A DNA stretch of 64,000 nucleotides, taken from positions 3,949,911-4,013,910 of the forward strand of contig JABACO010000018.1 of the NCBI GenBank assembly GCA_013339895.1. Reading direction: 5' to 3'. The notes under the pieces are model-generated. The model was not told the origin of the DNA. It was given only the letters and a program-made list of their open reading frames with translations, and did not search any database. Below, one piece after another: positions 25,553-38,571 of the stretch. Both the position numbers and the translations under genes were made by a program. This DNA comes from Ephydatia muelleri. Taxonomy: Eukaryota > Porifera > Demospongiae > Spongillida > Spongillidae. Positions within the stretch are counted from its first letter, which is position 1. The number at the start of each line of letters is the position of its first letter.

Positions 25553-25969
25553 AAGCATAGGGTCATGAAGGATGGATTCAAAACGCTAGTTTTGGTGAAA
25601 ACAAGAAGTGGATTGTCAGCTGTGCCAGGGTATGTCGCAAAGTGTAATTTAAAAACTATAGCTATGTTCCTATCACCTGTCATATGCATGCAGGACGGAA
25701 TGGTGCGAATATGGAATTCTGAGGCAGGGAGCAATGTGTATTGGTTAGCTCGAAAGCATAAAAATACTGGTCTGAACATTGCTAAGGTTCGTAATCGAAT
25801 CATGAATGTGATTTATATATTTATTTACGTTCCCTGTATGACACAGTGTGAGCAATGTGGCAAACTTTTCTCCATGGCGGAGTCTCCAGATCTATGTGTG
25901 TGCGTGTTGTGTCGGCTACAAAGTCCAAGCAGGTCGCTAGAACGCATTACCGACGAACTAAGCACTTAG
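22736..25969 (+). CDS. Seven-bladed WD40 protein with C-terminal CxxC zinc motif
   Basis: Twelve exons in consistent phase encode 362 aa: 22736-22750, 22805-22921, 22973-23058, 23126-23189, 23252-23384, 24419-24542, 24927-25040, 25092-25159, 25223-25305, 25561-25629, 25694-25786, 25847-25969. Seven WD repeats are readable, each ending in a WD-like dipeptide: DRTIAFW, DKTIILWDM, SGKYILWDA, DRQACIWDV, DKSLRVYDI, DLGLNIWNM, DGMVRIWNS. So a complete beta-propeller is expected. After the propeller comes CEQCGKLF...CVCVLCRL, a possible zinc ribbon. The layout (seven repeats, short Cys-rich tail) reminds me of WDR88, but I cannot confirm this, and the cellular role is unknown. The 5-codon first exon (MDTLK) is the least certain part. 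The intron 23385-24418 holds an antisense gene, and the intron before 25561 carries a long GT microsatellite. Confidence 0.85.
23433..24302 (-). CDS. MIF4GD: MIF4G-domain protein, MIF4GD/CTIF-like, nested antisense gene
   Basis: An uninterrupted frame of 289 codons lies inside an intron of the WD40 gene on the opposite strand. The likely true start is the third or fourth methionine (MSRGRGRS at 24251), giving about 272 aa with a basic, serine/proline-rich N-terminus. The rest is an all-helical MIF4G-type domain. LSLEIIELRAVGWKDREK followed by HKFYRD near the C-terminus matches the end of MIF4GD/CTIF proteins, and RTALLRRLKDEFDAKDSIRK matches the helix before it. Family members bridge the cap-binding machinery and RNA-binding partners such as SLBP (histone mRNA) or CBP80. 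The stop is 49 bp from the WD40 exon ending at 23384. Having one exon in an intron-rich neighbourhood suggests retroposition. An ATG followed by GTAAGT just upstream (about 24312) could instead be a spliced 5' exon. Confidence 0.85.
   Translation of the reverse strand: MPSMITITCEINSMHTGMSRGRGRSASAERGSSKPPSTGQDPRTRNPSTVEELREYLYSLNESNVDQFGDRFADMVLQFASNDEKKLKEAFDLIFDATLESKSNADLGGQVCERIIHGPAEEHEERRSIRINFRTALLRRLKDEFDAKDSIRKRSIEAWLAVLAFMCRVYVRVRIGKDPIQVVGKAIVEAMNHNLELPDVMDDEIECICDCLKLCGQHLEEQHSALVAQMVETLRTKCISAKSSCMARCLSLEIIELRAVGWKDREKQLHKFYRDALPDAIAEDELNRT
25370..25552. repeat. (GT)n microsatellite in WD40 intron
   Basis: About 180 bp of GT dinucleotides with CT and GC interruptions at the left and a pure run of about 90 bases at the right end 8 bases before the acceptor CATAG of exon 25561-25629. 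The run replaces the usual pyrimidine tract in front of that exon. Confidence 0.9.
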
Positions 25970-26019
25970 TACACTTGCATAAATGTGTCGGGGCGTGTCT
26001 TCTGGGAGGTGTCTTACAT

Positions 26020-26025
26020 AATAAA
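26020..26025 (+). terminator. AATAAA poly(A) signal of the WD40 gene, 14 bp before MARCHF6 start
   Basis: AATAAA lies 50 bp after the WD40 stop codon and 13 bp before the MARCHF6 ATG at 26039. Cleavage 10-30 nt downstream of such a signal would fall at or inside the first MARCHF6 coding exon. If used, the two transcripts overlap. No other AATAAA is seen between the two genes. Confidence 0.5.
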
Positions 26026-26038
26026 GATATCCAAAAAG

Positions 26039-26554
26039 ATGGCGGCGGATATGGATGCCTGGGGAGAGCAGTCACCCGAAATGGACGACTTGGATGCGCA
26101 GTTTAATGCCTTAACCCCAGAAGAAGGTATAGGCGAGGTTCAAATGATATTGTAGTTCGCCTGCAGTTTCTCATTGACGGCAGTGACGATATGTACAGTA
26201 CATAGCACAGTATAAGTTATGTATGCTATGCCTCATATTCTCACTACATCACCCCCTACACGTGTATCAACGCCACGTACGAACGTATATCACACGCACA
26301 CACACACGTAACATATGCACATTCCATAACCACGCTTATCTTACACAAACTCGCACACGCACACACATACTCGAACAACATTCTCACTCTTGAAATGGAT
26401 GTGCAGATATATGTCGTGTGTGCAGAACAGCTGCAACAGCTGGCCGACCGCTCTTCTATCCATGTCTGTGTACAGGCAGCATCAAATATATTCATCAAGA
26501 TTGGTACGCACAGTGAGGAAACCTTTTTTTCCACCCACTTCTACTTGTGTATGT

Positions 26555-26591
<37 letters not shown>

Positions 26592-28880
26592 GTGCACTGC
26601 TACGTATGTGCAGGATGTTTACAGTGTATGTAACTGTGTGAGTCTACATCTGGTGTGCATATGTGGTGTGACATTAGAGGTCACGTGGGATGCAGCATAT
26701 CAGTTCTTTTGCAGTGGCTAAACAAGTCCTGCTGTTGAAAAAGGTTCCCCTATTACTTAAAATCTATTTTTTAATGTGTTTATACAGTGTATCTCATGGA
26801 TCACCAACTATGTGCACCACATGGCCACATGTTCATTTATTTAATGGTGACCTACTGTTAGAGCTGCTCAATGGCAGCTGGATGTACATGTATGTACAAG
26901 TACAGTATGTGTTTATGCATAATAGTGTTTATCTTGGACGCCACCATTTAACATGTACACGTATGTTCCATGTTTATGTTCATATGCCATCTATTTAGAT
27001 GCTGGTTTATACATGCATTTCAACTTTGTTATCATCTATTCCTAGCTTGGTGCAGTGGCTAAGGCACAGTGGAAAAGAGTAAGAGTGTGCATGTAATTTA
27101 TGGTACACATGTGTGTAGTCCACGTGCGATATCATGTTGTTTTACATACTGGTGTTGTCCTATCCTCTGTAGGTATTGTGAACTTTGCAACCATAGATTT
27201 CAGTTTGCACCCAGTGAGTTTCCTTTGTGGTTTTCTGTAGTGTACACCTTGACAGCTGCATGGAGCACATGTTTCGCATTTTATGATGAATAATACATTC
27301 AGTGGTGAATGCCATTTGCCACTTACAGTATCACCAGGTGATCTGTGCATGCACTGATTACTTTATTGTACATCACAAGTTGAATTGGGCACACAGAGAG
27401 AATGTAGTTGCATTGTGCTGTATGTACCAGGCCATAATGGTTTTTGCCACACCCTCTATCGTAAGGTTGTTTGAACTCCACAGTATAGCCACAGCAAAGC
27501 ATTAATAATGAGAAGTGCTCTGAGTGTGGAGTCTATTATCTGCACTAACCATGTACATGTGAATTTGCATGTGTGGACATGGGCACATTGATGACTACTG
27601 TATGTGTGTTTGTTACAGTTTATCGGCCAGACATGCCTGCAAGGCTACCAGTGTCGGATCTTGTGTATGGCATATCTCAAGGCACCCTCACTAACCTGCG
27701 ACACTGGATGCACCTCAGCTTTGTGGCCTTCATGTGGCTGGTCATTGTGCCCATATGCATATGTAAGTGATCATGTGACTGGTCATTGTCCCAGGTGCAC
27801 GTGTAAGGGGTGTTGTGTAAGGGATCATGTGACTGGTCATTGTCCAGGTGCACGTGTAAGTGGTGTGTAAGGGATCATGTGACTGGTCATTGTCATGTAA
27901 GGGACCGTGTGACAGGTCATTGTGCCCATGTGCATACAAGTATGTACAGGTGGTTGTGTGGCACAGGTCATATGCATACGTCTACATGTATGTAGGTGAT
28001 CATGTGACTGGTCTTTGTGTGTATGTAGGTGATCAGGTGACTGGTTATTGTGCATATGTACAGTACCATTCAATATAAAGTTTCCGTAAAATATAATGCA
28101 GTGTAGTAGCGAGATGAGCAGCCTCAGTGCAAGCGTAGCTGCATAGACGAAGTGGTCGCTTGTACAAAAGTACATGTATGATGTGCGTGCACAATTAGAT
28201 TGTAATGCCAATTCTGCTAACCAGTGTGGTTTGTTGTGTGAGTGTTTTTTAACATTGTCCATGCTCACATACAGGGTCATTATAGTTTTAAGCTTCTTAG
28301 CTTTCTGCCGTCTTAGCAGCTGTCAAAAATAGCCGCTCCCCGCTTATGTACATGTATAACATAAATGGATAGCTAGTTACATCCATGGTGTCAATTTATC
28401 ATGCAGAAAGTGAAACTGTTGAGTTATAAATGAACCCTGTTTGTTGTCACAGATGCTGTGATGATGGACTTGTAGAATGCTTAATTATTTGTCACAGTGG
28501 ATGTAACATCAGTCTGTTTAATTTTGTCACAGATGCCATGACTTTTGTCTGAAATGTGCACACCTTCCCATAGTTCCAAGCACCTTTCACGTATCTGTAG
28601 TCCAATCAATGAGCCAGGGATTGCTAATGCGTAATAAGCCTGGCTGCGTCTCTAATTTCCCTCTCTATTCAACAGATCGCATCTACAGGTTTCTCTTGTA
28701 TGGATCAATGTGGTCTGTTGTAACATTTCCACTGGAGCTGCTTTCATTGTATGTCACACACACACAAACACACACACACAAACACACACAAACACATATA
28801 CAGTACACACTTACACACACACTGGTGACGTACTCTGTACAGCATGCACAGTTGCACTGTATTGTTCTTGTGCATGTGTA

Positions 28881-28919
<39 letters not shown>

Positions 28920-29610
28920 GTGCTGGGCATGAATGACATTCATAGTTTAGGTGGGCAATTAGAATTAGTTGCCACATTTTATTAGACATCACGTGTTTGC
29001 TCTAGTGACCACATATATGTAGTACATCAGCTTGGTGTTTACACTTAATGTAGTATTTAGAGTAAACATGTGACCTCTTTTATTCTGTAATGATCACAAC
29101 TAATTGCCCACCTAAAACGTGAAGTCACTTATATCCTGTATGTTTGTGTGGCACGTACCAGTACATGGCTGTTTCCAATAGCCATATGCTCCAGAGATTA
29201 TGGTACAAGGAGTCTTAACAGAATACTGCATAAACCATTGTTGGGTATAGATATAAACCATAGATACAGGCAGATGTTTATGAGGTTTCTTCAAATTGTG
29301 CCAGGTTATATCAGTAGCTAATGCAAGAGCCATACGTGTAGATGTGCACAGCTGTATAATGTCCTCAATGCTACAGTGTACATGTAGCTTTAATTCTAAT
29401 CACGAAGCTCTTGCATAATAAACGTACAATTCCTTTTTTCTCTTAAAATGATTAGCCCAAAATGATTTTCAATCTGATGTAATCAGCATTGGGAGAAACC
29501 TACATGTACATGTAGTCTGTTGTGTACATGCATGGCATATATGTACATACATGTGCACTTGCCATAACCATTATTAGGTGATGACGACATGTATATGGGT
29601 GTAACCTTTC

Positions 29611-29657
<47 letters not shown>

Positions 29658-29663
29658 GTGTGT

Positions 29664-29704
<41 letters not shown>

Positions 29705-32700
29705 GTTGCTCAGGGATAACCTGTTCATGGACGGTATCTATGGGCTGGTGGTGGTCTTTGTCTCTCTGGTGGGCTTTATCAGTCTGGTGTGGCTCAAGGA
29801 CCAGCTAGGGAATGGCGGAGGCCCCCCATGGTTGGAGAACGACCCCCAGCAGGGGGAGATAGAAAGGCAGATACTTGAGGAGGTTCAAGACAGAGGAGGG
29901 GAGGGCGGGGTCGAGGAGGAGCAGGGGGAGCAGGAGGAAGGCAATGCCCCCCTGGACGTCACCGAGGCGATGAGGTTGGAAATGGAAATACAGGAATGCA
30001 CGGAGCATTTGAATCGGCTGGTAGAGGACAGATTCAAACAGCAGATGGACACAGTCAAACGATCGATACTGGACCACTTCGAGAGGCCTGTTGCCCAATC
30101 AGCTGCAGCAGCGGGGATATCTGCAGCTGATTTTAATGCTGTGCAGCCGTCGAATTCCGTTTCTGTAAAGATGCTTGCAGATCTGAGGGATGAGGAGCTC
30201 CATTTAGAGTACGAGCAGCGCATTCACAGGGAGATGGCATTAAGGTATGTTGTCTTGATATTTGCACACTGTACATAGACAGGTGCCTCACAATGCGACC
30301 AACCACTATATGTGGTCATAACTGTGTATTGAACAGTATTTAGTTACATTTAGTAAACTGTGCTACAGTAGATTGGCAGTACACTCCAAATGATACACAA
30401 ATCCCCTCCTTTGATATGCCCATGAACCCTGGAGTAGGCATAATGCAAATATACACAGTTCTACCAAATTAAGGTTGAATTTCATTGTTAATAAACTAAA
30501 TCAAGACCTCTGCAATCAACTTCAAATACTGATCGTGTAACCTCTTGATTAGCCATCTTGGTTGTCGTTATGTTTAGAAATCAGGCTGTTTAATTTGCTA
30601 AATTATAAGAGTTCTTGCATTTTAATTGTTTTAAAAATAATTATGATAAAAATATACATTCCACAAAAAAATAAATAAATACATAACATAGAAAATATAT
30701 GTATCAAACATCAAATGTACGTGCATAGTCGAATACTATTTACACAACACCTAAATCTAAACCACAACACCCCAATCCTGATGCGGCATTGCTTTGCTGC
30801 ACAGCAATAACTAGACAGCATTTATTTGATGACAAATTGCAATACATGTAACTTAATAAGTGACTTTTGACTTTACAGGATCAGTTGCATGTGTCACTTG
30901 AGTTTGAAAAATCAGCTACACTGTAGTACTGTTTCAAACTATTACGTCTGTGTGTAGGTTGATTCAGTACCGGGGTAACACAGAGAGTCCGGAGATGGAG
31001 GACATGTTGCCTGAGGAACAGGAGCTAATCCTCAGGATCAGACGTCTTCAGACTGATTGGCAGGTACATGTTTGTCAGCTACTGTTTTGTCCCTCCAGTG
31101 ATTTAGACAAGTTTGCTTCATTCTCAAAGGCTAGTTGTGTGTCGAACTGATATACTGTAGAGGTACATGCATATGTCTATTGGTACATGTGCATTTGTAC
31201 ATAATTGTACACATAGAGTACTGTACACACTGTAAGTGGACAGATATGTTTACGTTGTGTGTGTGTGTGTCTCACAACAGCCTCAGAGTGGCTATACAAC
31301 CGTTGAGTTCTTCTACATGTACTGTACCATCAAAAGCAGTATTACTTGGCTGAGAAATATAATAATCTGTCCAGTGTACAGTGTATATTTTACCGATCAT
31401 TATCTACAGTACCTACAATGAGTGTGTGTTCTCTACTAGCATACTGTATCTACAGTATGCAGTTACTTTTCCACTGAGTGGTGCATGCACATGTGTATTT
31501 GTGTCATCTGACTGTCTTGAAAAATGTACGCTTGTACCCTTGCTGTACCAGATTGCCCGCCAGAGGGAAGAGGAAGCCGCAGAACAGCAACGCAGGCAGC
31601 AGCAGGAAGCCAATGACCGGTGGTTCCACAGGTTTATTGGGAGGCCACAGGAAGAGCCAGTAAGTGGACCATTACCATTGCCTGTGCCTGCATGTAACGC
31701 ATGCCTGTTTGGAATCCAGGGCCAGAGAGCGGCTAACCCACCAAGGCCAAACATAGGAGTTGCCCTGGCAGGCCTAGCAAGAGAGCCAGCAGGTTAGTTT
31801 GTCTCTGAAGTAAAGCAGTAAAACACTTCTAAGAATAAGTCATGTGTACTCGTAATGTATCGAGACATTTTATTATTTTCTGTGCATGCATATGGACATA
31901 ATACATTTATGTACATCTACTGTAGATTATACATGTACAGCTGTAATGGGTGGGATCACATATACTGTGCACAGGTGGGGTAAATCTTCATGTGGATCTC
32001 TTTACTGTACATGTATATGTACACACATTCCTCCCCTCCCTCCCCTCCCCCCTCCCCTCCCCTCCCCTCCCCTCCCCTCCCTCCCCTCCCCTCCCCTCCC
32101 CTCCCCTCCCCTCCCTCCCCTCCCCTCCCCTCCCCTCCCCTCCCTCCCCTCCCCCATCCCCTCCCCTCCCCTCTCCCTCCCCTCCCTCCCCTCCCCTCCC
32201 TCCCCTCCCTCCCCTCCCCTCCCCCTCCCCTCCCCTCCCCTCCCCTCCCCTCCCCTCCCCTCCCCTCCCCTCCCTCCCCTCCCCTCCCCTCCCCTCCCCT
32301 CCCCCTCCCCTCCCCTTCCCCTCCCCTCCCCTCCCCTCCAGAGGATCAGGGTGTAGGTGGAGACAATATGGATGAGCTGACATGGTCACGAGTGAGTCTT
32401 TTCATTAGCTGTTACAGCGTGTTATTGTGTATGTCTGTGTGTATTTGTATATGTTTTTGTATGTGTATATGTGTGTGTAATTGCCTTTCAATCCATCCTC
32501 CTCCCTCCTGTTTGTGCATAATTGCAGCTACTGGGACTGGATGGCTCCTTTCGCTTTCTGGTGAGTATGTGTTGTATGTTGCGTGTAACATTGATGTACT
32601 TGTATCGGCAAGTGATGATTCATATTCGCCTGTAGATGCACAGTCATACAGTACCTACAATGAGTGTGTGTTCTCTCCACTAACATATCTACAGTATGCA

Positions 32701-35700
32701 GTTTCTTTTCCACTGATGAGTGGATGTTGAGCTTGGAATTATTGTTCCATGTCAATATTACTTTACACTCTTTGGTGATGAACATGAACATTACTGTACA
32801 TTAAGGAACATGGTTATTTTACTCTGTGTTAAGTACCTAAAGTTGTTTCTACATGTGCACAGGCTCAGAGTGACTGTATGCTAGGGTTTGGTAACTTTTA
32901 AGTTACAAGGACATAATATACAGCAATTTCGACTTGATTGATGTGGGTTGATTTATTTAGATTTGTGGTGCAATGAAACAAATAGACTACAACATGTGCA
33001 TGCACAGTGCATATGTACGTGTATTTGTAAACTGAAAATGTTAAGTACACATGTACTCGCACGTTCAGAGACTGACTGAATTGCATACGCACAACCTCTT
33101 TGCAGGAACACGTTGTGTGGCTGATTCTTCTCAACTCTGCGCTCATCGTGGCCTTTGGTATGTTGCTATGTTGCTAGGCTGCAGTGACTCCTGCTCTCTC
33201 CAGTGTACCTGCCCTACCAGCTGGGATACTTCACAGCGGCAGCTATCTCGCTGTGGGAATTCGTAAGGGACCTTTGTGTGGGAATTCTCTTCACATCCAT
33301 GATGGTTGTTTATTTTCTCTTGTGTATCAGCTGGGTATTGTGACCTGGCAGGGGGTGGTGTGCATCTTTGTGGGCTATGTTGTGGCTTCTCTACTCATCA
33401 TGGTGTTTTATGTATCCTTTTGCTGCCATGGCGTTCACTGTGTTTTGGTTGTGTGTGGTTGTATACGCACATGCGGGTGTGTTGTATGTGCTTGTACGTG
33501 TATGTGTACACATCTACGTGTATGTGTTTGTGTTTCTTGCATGTTGAGTGTAAGCGTGTGGTGAGTTTAAACGCCGTCTGCATACATGTCCATCTGCATA
33601 CATGTCCATCTGCATACATGTCCATCTGCATACATGTCCATCTCCATACATGTCCATCTCCATACATGTCCATCTGCATACATGTCCATCTGCATACATG
33701 TCCATCTGCATACATGTCCATCTGCCATACATGTCCATCTGCATACATGTCCATCTGCATACATGTCCATCTGCCATACAGTGTCCATCTCCATACGTGT
33801 CCATCTGCATACGTGTCCATCTGCATACATGTCCATCTGCATACATGTCCATCTGCATACATGTACATGTCCATTTGCATACATGTCCATCTGCATACAT
33901 GTACATGTCCATACATGTACATGTCCATCTGCAGACACACGTATGTACTTGTCCATGTAGTACCTATCGTACATGTGTGTGCATTTCATACATGTACACA
34001 TATTGTACATGGCAATATTCAATGTGATATATATCATATATGAATGCACTATACATGTACATATGGAGAGCATTATGTCCTTTGACCAGCATCTCATAGT
34101 ATGGAGCAGGTCTGGCACGTGTACCACGGTAAGATGATCGACCTCCCTGCTCCCTCTTCCCCCCCCCCCCCCCCCCCCCCGACCCCCTGATTCCCCTTGG
34201 CCAGTGTTTGGTGCATGTCCCGTGTTATGTGTGCGCGCAAGTAATTCAATAATTGGCTGCACATGTCTTGCGTTGCAGGGTTAAAAATCTGCTCGGATTC
34301 ATCTATGTTGCAATCAAAGTAAGTGCTGTTCTTAGTTTTAGTAAGTGCATGGTTTGGGGACTGTCTTGGTTTATCGCAATGTGTGGTGGTTGTGTGTGTG
34401 TGTGTGTGTGTGTGTATTCTTTCAGGTTGGTCTAATTCTGACAGTGGAGGCTGGGATCTTCCCTTTGATGAGTGGATGGTGGATTGACGTCTGTGCGATG
34501 GTATGTACAGTGTATGGGAGCATGTACATATGTAGGGGGAGACATGTTCACACATGGATCAAGTGGCTTACATCATCTTAGTATCGTGCACTAAGGCATC
34601 TAGCAGACTATAAGGTCCCTGCAGGCATGGTCTGGGATTTGTGCACTGTCCTTGCATAACTGCTTGTAATGTGAGCAAATAGGTACAGTCTAAGTGACGT
34701 GATGTCGGTAAGGGTGTATACAAGACATATATGTACAGTACGTCTATGTTCGTGTGCATGCAGCTGTACAGGAATCACAGCAAATGAAACGCATGTATGA
34801 CATAAAAACTGGTTCCTTGGATACACTGTAAGGGTGTGTGAGCCTTTGGATAAGATTTTACAGGCCTAATTGTACTGAGTGGACTCTTTCTAAACTATGG
34901 TGGTGGCGTGTGTCTGCGGTGTATGTGATGTAGGGTTGCCTTCAACTGTATATTGTTTTGGCGTTGGCCGTACTGTACTGTATGTGCTGCTGTGTATTTG
35001 TGCATGTTGAAACTGTGTACATGTCAGTGATGGTCATATGCTCTATGGGGACAGGGCCTGTTTGGATCCACATTGAAGAGCCGACAGACAAGCCTTCAAA
35101 GTGCCCCTGGTGAGTGGACATGTAATGTACAGTGGAGGGGTTGGAAAAGTGAGGTGACCAAGTGTCATCCAGTAGTCACTTGTATGTGTGTTGTGCAATT
35201 TGACATGTGCTGTACGTGCACTAACTGCTGACATGCGCTAACTGCTGACATGCGCTAACTGCTGACATGCGCTAACTGCTGACATGCTCTAACTGCTGAC
35301 ATGCACTAACTGCTGACATGTGCTAATTGTAATGACTGTACATGTACTTTGTGATACAGTTGTAAGTACACAATTAATGAAATTAGGCCTATTTAATTTG
35401 AAGTGTATTTATTTGTAAATTGCATTTTTTTAATTAACTCCATATTCTGAAGTATTTAGATATCAGTACTGCACACTGTACACATGTTTCCCCCAAACTG
35501 TACAGTAGATAGGAGAGGTGAACGTTCTAGGGTGCAAACTTGCAACATGGGAGGACAATAATATTACATTTGGTGGGATGCCTCATGTAGTAGTTTGGAC
35601 AGCCAGCAGAAGTATTTTCTTCAAAAACAATTTGAGGCATGATATATCATGCATTGCGTAGTCACTCTTGAACGTTTCTCTCGCATGTACATCATAACTA

Positions 35701-38535
35701 CATTACATTAGTTTAGGACATTGCAGTGGGGATAAATCCATTGTCGTGAGTCTTTGGACAGTATATTTAAGTTAATGGCATTTGAAGAAGCATTGGACAA
35801 TGATGCGTTAGATATCTCTCGTGCACACATCATGCTGTTGCAACAGTGCAATATTGCTCCGCAGCTGCTGATACAAAAGCCATTAAGTCATTAACGTTTA
35901 TGTATCAGAGGAAAAGCTTTTTTGCTTGTCAGTTGTTTACAAAGAAAGTTTTCTTGCACTGCAGAAATGCTTATAGTGCAATAATTGGCTTTGCCCACGA
36001 GAGTGTTAACTCTTTCGCGGGCAAAGCCAATTATTACGGTACACATGTTGTGAAAAAAAAAGTTGCACGTTGCAGGAAAACATAGTTAGCAAACAAACAT
36101 ACACTATATGACCAGGAAACAAACTGTTGTTGGTTACAAAGTGTTAACTGTTTAGATAAACAGAGTGGCTTTAGTATAGCTCCTGTGGCGCAATATTGCT
36201 CTGTTGCCCATGAAAGAGTTAAATGTACAGTGTAGTATTCATAACTTGAAACACACCGTCATAACTGATGGAATCCAGGGTCTCCCTTTCTGTCTCATGC
36301 CTGGGACCTTGCCCTTAGCAGATGACATGTCTCTATGTGTTTTCCAGCCTTACTCAAGGGTGTGATGTGTGTATATGTATGTCTGTAGTTTGCATGGTGT
36401 GTGTGTGTGTGTACATGGTGGTAGTGTGTACATGGTGATAGTGTGTACATGGTGATAGTGTGTACATGGTGATAGTGTGTACATGGTGATAGTGTGTACA
36501 TGGTGATAGTGTGTACATAGTGTGTGTGTACACGATGATAGTTGTACAGCTGTACATGGTGATAGTGTGTCGTGTGTGTATGGTTCTGTGTGCACATGTG
36601 CACTCATTCCTCCTGCACTCACCCATTTCACACCTCACCACAGGCACCGTGATGTTCCTCCACTGGCTGGCTGGAATGATTTTCATCTTCTACTTTGCCT
36701 CTTTTGTCATCCTACTGAGGGAGGTTCTGAGACCAGGTGTTCTCTGGTTCCTGAGGAACCTTAATGATCAGAACTTTCACCCCATCCAAGAGGTAATGGA
36801 CCTGGTTTGTTCAGGTGGAGATGTGTCAGATCCTCTGCTTCATCAAAAATGGGTACAATAAACCGTATATCTTCACTTCTCCAAGTGCTGGGATTTAGAT
36901 TCGGGTAGTTCAAAGAATGACCACAGCCTTTGATCTTTGTTCAAAGTGCTTCATGATGTGTAGTGCACACCCATATAAATGCACCTGTGTGAAAGGGTGG
37001 GAAGAGTAAGCTATTGCCTTTTATGTGGAAGGGATTGGCATTTTGGGAGTACGTTTGTTGACTGGGACGTAGTGTGTGTGGAATACATGTATTTGCACTA
37101 CTGTACATGTGTGGTTGGTATACAGTGTGTGCCAGTGCTGTGTACATACATGTACACTGTACGTACAGGTTACATGTACATGTGTGTATATGTGCACACA
37201 CTGATACAATCACTTCAAAATCCACATGGGGTTGTGCTTTTTGACTTCTGTTTGCGTATTCTTTTGTCACTCGAGAGCTTTTGTGCTGTATCTTTGACAA
37301 CCTCATTCACTGCATTTTCAGATGATTGGTCTGCCTTTCCAGAGGCATTTCCGGAGGTTTCTGATGTCATGCGTAAGTGTACTTCCCCGAGCATTTTGTG
37401 TGCATACAGTTCAATGGTGCTTGCTTTTGTTTTTCACTTTCACGTACTAGTACATGTTATGTGCAAGTGAGTACCCCGTACAACGGACACATGCAATTCA
37501 GTGTATCTGTGCACCCCTCTATATAATAATTGATAAACAGATATACATGTACTGCAGTTGTTTACTGATCGATTGGTGCTATTACATTGTACTCTCATGT
37601 GTTACAGTGCCTTAACCTTATGCTATGAGTTGATCACCTAGAGCTGGTACATGTATCTCTCATACTGCACATATGCTCTACATAAGCAGTGGTGTTTGCC
37701 CTTGTGTGGCGGTGATTTATGATATATGAGGAACCATGCATGCATACACTATACACTGTGTACCTGTGCTGTGTGCTGTACATGTATGTGTATCTTTGTT
37801 CACAACGGAACTGCTCTTTTCCTGCAGGTGATGTTTGGTACAAGTGTTATTGTGATTGTGCTAATTCCCACCAAGATTGTTGGCTACCTTCCAGGATTTC
37901 TCCCTTACAATCTCACTCTAACAAGGTATGTCCCCTGCACATACATTCCATAGTGAGGCACTTGTTTATTGTGCTACTCCCTTGTGTATGCAGTGTGCAA
38001 ATACACTGTGGTAATATATCTGTGCTTACACAGAATTAATTCGAGTGCATACAGTACATGTACATGTACAATACTTTTGTACATGTACATGCAGAACATA
38101 TAAATCTAAATGTGCCCTTACTGTATGTAGGTAGCACTTGTGGAGTACAAGTATTTATGCATTTGTAAAACTCTTGAATGCAATGCTCTTTACTTCAGTG
38201 CTGTGAGTGTGATCAGAGAGGTCCAACTGGAACTGATTTTGCTTCAATTTGTTATCCCCACACTCCTCGAACATGGCAACACACGGGCGGGGTTCAAGAT
38301 CTTTGTGCAATTCTGGGCTCACTTCACTGCCAATGTATTGTACGTGGCTGTCTGCATTGTTCTCTCGCTGCCATTTGATGTGTGTGCTTTTTCCCCACTT
38401 TAGTGGACTGCATTCATATCTTCTTGATCGCCCTCAGTCTGGGGTGAGTCCTGTACAGTACAATGTACATACATGTACGTGCTGTTACTCCTGTTTCAAG
38501 TGTTGTTCTGTTTTGGAAAAGTCTACATACAGTTC

Positions 38536-38571
<36 letters not shown>

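Noticed and set aside
31886-32730. Proline/serine-rich ORF of ~250 codons and Gly/Glu/Arg-rich ORF on the other strand
   Set aside because: Both are translations of the CCCCT/CCCT tract in front of MARCHF6 exon 11.
33306-34262. ORFs with SICIHVHLHTCP or MQMDMYADGH repeats
   Set aside because: They come from the 16-bp intronic minisatellite; the phase-consistent MARCHF6 exons exclude them.
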